DNA of 64,000 bases from Isoetes taiwanensis (Eukaryota; Streptophyta; Lycopodiopsida; Isoetales; Isoetaceae). The notes under the pieces are model-generated. The model did no database searches. It was not told the origin of the DNA and worked only from the letters and a program-made list of their open reading frames with translations. Below, piece after piece: positions 61,650-64,000 of this stretch; position 1 is the first letter of the stretch; each line of letters opens with the position of its first letter. The position numbers and the translations under genes were made by a program. The stretch lies in assembly GCA_021234155.1 (NCBI GenBank), contig JAJEKV010000214.1:742001-806000 (forward strand). The letters are read 5' to 3'.

Positions 61650-61725
61650 ACAGTAGCGGGAATCGAACCTCCCACCCATGTGGTTGAACCCCCAAACCCC
61701 CCGTACAAACCACTGAGGGCGGGCA
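61650..61725 (-). repeat. tRNA-derived SINE head
   Basis: On the minus strand an A-box-like TGGTTTGTACGG (61,712-61,701) is followed 31 bases later by a perfect B box GGTTCGATTCC (61,669-61,659). The acceptor arms do not pair, so it is not a functional tRNA. The spacing matches an RNA polymerase III internal promoter of a SINE. Confidence 0.6.
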
Positions 61726-61739
61726 TCGTTTGTGTTTGA

Positions 61740-64000
61740 ATTATAATTCTTAATTAAATTTAAGCTTTAATAATATTAGATAATATTAATGGCCAAGCCC
61801 TAGACTTAGAACCAAGATCCTTAAGCTAGATAGAGACAACATCTGCACTCATCATAGCTTAGTTGTCGCTCTTAGCTTGCTAAGTGTCTTCTTGTCTACA
61901 TATAGATAGCATAATTAAACATTTTTCTTAGGAAACCCAGCTAGTTGCCAGGGCCTTAGAAATTGTTGTCACACGTTGGTATGATACACCAACACACGTT
62001 ATAGGTGCACTATCATCAAGTGTCTTCAGCCATGCCTTTGTATCATAGATAATTATCTAGGAATTCATTCTCTCTAAGTAATTTAGTCTAGCACACCAAG
62101 TATACCCAAAGTGAGTCTCCTTCTACCACCCCATAATAGTAAATAAGTACCTTTCTCAGTGCCTAGTAAAGTGCCAAGTGGGTCAATTGAGGTAGAGGGG
62201 ATAAAGGTATAAAAATAGGGTTTGTAGAGCAAATAGATATAAGTAATTGTTGTTATGGTAGTATTAGTTGCCTTGTGCTTAGGGCAATAATATAGGTCAG
62301 GAGAACCTTCGTTGCAGATCCTCGAGCCTCGACAGTGGAGCCACTCGACAACATCAATGAATCGAAAGCAGAGGGCAACTTATGGAGGAAACTTCAGCAA
62401 AGCAAAAGCCAAGACGGTGTACAGGGAAGCCGAACAAAAATAAAGGAGAGCCTATAGGATGGATGATTGCGACATCAAGGATAGACACAAGACTTGCCAA
62501 GAGGGCTATGCAACAGCCAATGGGCATCATGGCACTTACAAAATTGATCACATTAGGGGAGGAACACCTCCTAGTCAAGGATATTCTCCAAGTGCCATAT
62601 TGTCTCGAGGAACGGCCCCACATCGATGACTAATGTCACAGCTACACCACCAACAAGTACACTTCATCGACTTATGGTATCAAGAGCCCTAAAGGATGAG
62701 ACTGGACATACCTCCTCGGAAGGGCAACTATCATAGATATCCAGGCCATAGTAGTATCAGATTTGGACTTCAAGCAAACATGCTTTGACTAAGGAGGTAT
62801 TACAAGCGAGCAAGGGTGGGCTCCTCAGGAATAGAAATATGGCGAGACTGCAACAAACTTCTTCCTCATCAGCCCCGATACTTCTACCTTAGAGATTGGA
62901 GGTCAAACACCATCAAGAAGAGGCATCATGGGGGACAAAATACTAGCATTACTAACTGATCACTCAAGATTATAGTCCCTGCACATGGATGCAAATAAAC
63001 TCCTCTCAGCAAGAGAAGTTGCACAGTTAGAAGTGGTAAAGCACTCGACATTGTCTTCAGCCTTATAACAGCAGCATGTGGCCGCCAGGAGGAAGAATCA
63101 AATCGACAAGGTCAACACAACAATATCAATTCAGGAGTTAGAAGAATCATCCTCGAATCTCGTAATCTCCAAGGCAGATGAGCGACATGAAAGATTCTAG
63201 AATGTGAAGAACATTACCTTCAAACTCTAGGATGCGACACCGAGCCTTATGTCGCCACTACATCAGCAAGTCCACTAAGAGGGATAACATTAATGAAGAT
63301 AGTCAACATCAACATTAAGGACGATCAGAGTCAGAATATGTTTGACAAAAGAAGCAGGGCACAGGAATGATTATACAGCAACTCCAAGGATACCACATTC
63401 TTTTCAATAAATTATGGACCATCGCCTTGCTACTCCAATGACTAATGACTACACCAGCTTTAAGCAAGCTAGAGGACCTATCAGATAGTTGAGTTTCTTA
63501 GAATTATGGGTGATAACATCCATGATGGGATTGGGACGAAATTTCGAGTAGATTTTTTTATTATTTATTTTATTTTCTTTTAGAAGGGATGTACCCAAGA
63601 ATTGAGCAAAGCTTCAAGGATTGGGAAGAAAATGTATGGAGTACAATAATTGTATACATTGCTGACAGATATCCAACATATTAAAACCTCTTCGTGAGCT
63701 TGATCACCTCGCTAAGAAGGATTCAATAATAGGAAAACCGCCGACCATGTATATGACGAAAGTACTTCAAGAAAGATAAGGAATAATCCAACCAAGTGAA
63801 GGGAAGCAATCTAATAAGTCCGGCCAACTTCTTAGATGGCATCAACTCAAAGGTGGGACTATTTCAAGAGGGCAATAAGTAAGAAAAGGGAGATCCTAGA
63901 GTATAGATTAGATCTAAAACAAGAATAATTATCTAATCATATAGTTTTCTATGTGTGCCCAAAAGTAATGTCATGCCGACTAAACTTGTGGCCATAAGAT
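61740..64000. other. No firm gene to window end
   Basis: AT-rich to 62,250, then a moderately protein-like stretch (62,382-62,633: TSRIDTRLAKRAMQQPMGIM) and further broken text to 63,500 without a named domain. It may be the interior of the retrotransposon that starts at 56,856. Confidence 0.3.

Noticed and set aside
61650-61725. Functional tRNA gene
   Set aside because: A and B boxes are present but the acceptor and anticodon arms do not fold; a SINE head fits better.

Overview
This is nuclear DNA from a land plant. The strongest evidence is a nine-exon GT-AG gene at 31.7-36.6 kb. It joins a BZR1-type DNA-binding domain to a beta-amylase domain, a fusion I know only from land plants. A second host gene, an RRM protein resembling Arabidopsis AIPP1/EDM3, lies at 38.8-39.6 kb on the minus strand. 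Short introns, an L1-like ORF1 with an RRM-type core, a TTAA-flanked MITE and a CXC/HGKG transposase suggest a seed-free plant or gymnosperm rather than a flowering plant. I cannot name the species.

Most of the window is nested mobile DNA.
0-5.9 kb: AT-rich DNA with a possible terminal exon, a DUF4283-like relic, a coiled-coil coding relic and tandem repeats.
6-19 kb: pieces of one Ty3/gypsy family on the minus strand (gag-like, LTR-like, integrase tail, then protease-RT-RNase H-integrase). These are interrupted by an unknown transposon-type relic, a 993-bp TTAA-flanked MITE and a gene fragment.
20.1-27.4 kb: a 7.3-kb DNA transposon with matching terminal inverted repeats and TATA at both edges. 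It holds two convergent, intron-containing genes: a CXC-domain transposase (+) and a coiled-coil/RING-type protein (-). This is the main discovery candidate.
27.4-29.8 kb: a second gypsy lineage on the plus strand (integrase, polypurine tract, 3' LTR).
31.7-39.6 kb: the two host genes plus a Clot-thioredoxin fragment.
41.2-51 kb: two related hAT-type elements. One is filled with a 1.55-kb purine-rich tract, the other with a frameshifted hAT transposase. LINE and SINE pieces lie between them.
51-52 kb: a (CGCT)n array and GC-rich island.
53.2-56.9 kb: a large foldback structure built of GAATCT-type repeats.
56.9-64 kb: an LTR retrotransposon (5' LTR, tRNA-Met primer site) inserted in the right foldback arm, followed by poorly readable interior, a scrambled minisatellite and a tRNA-derived SINE head.

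Frameshifts are frequent. In the beta-amylase, the RRM gene and the transposase, a frame change falls at or next to a homopolymer run. Each of these is therefore either a real lesion or an assembly indel; the sequence alone cannot decide. The two host genes are unrelated in function: starch-domain transcription factor and RNA/chromatin-associated RRM protein. The mobile elements are related by nesting, not by pathway.
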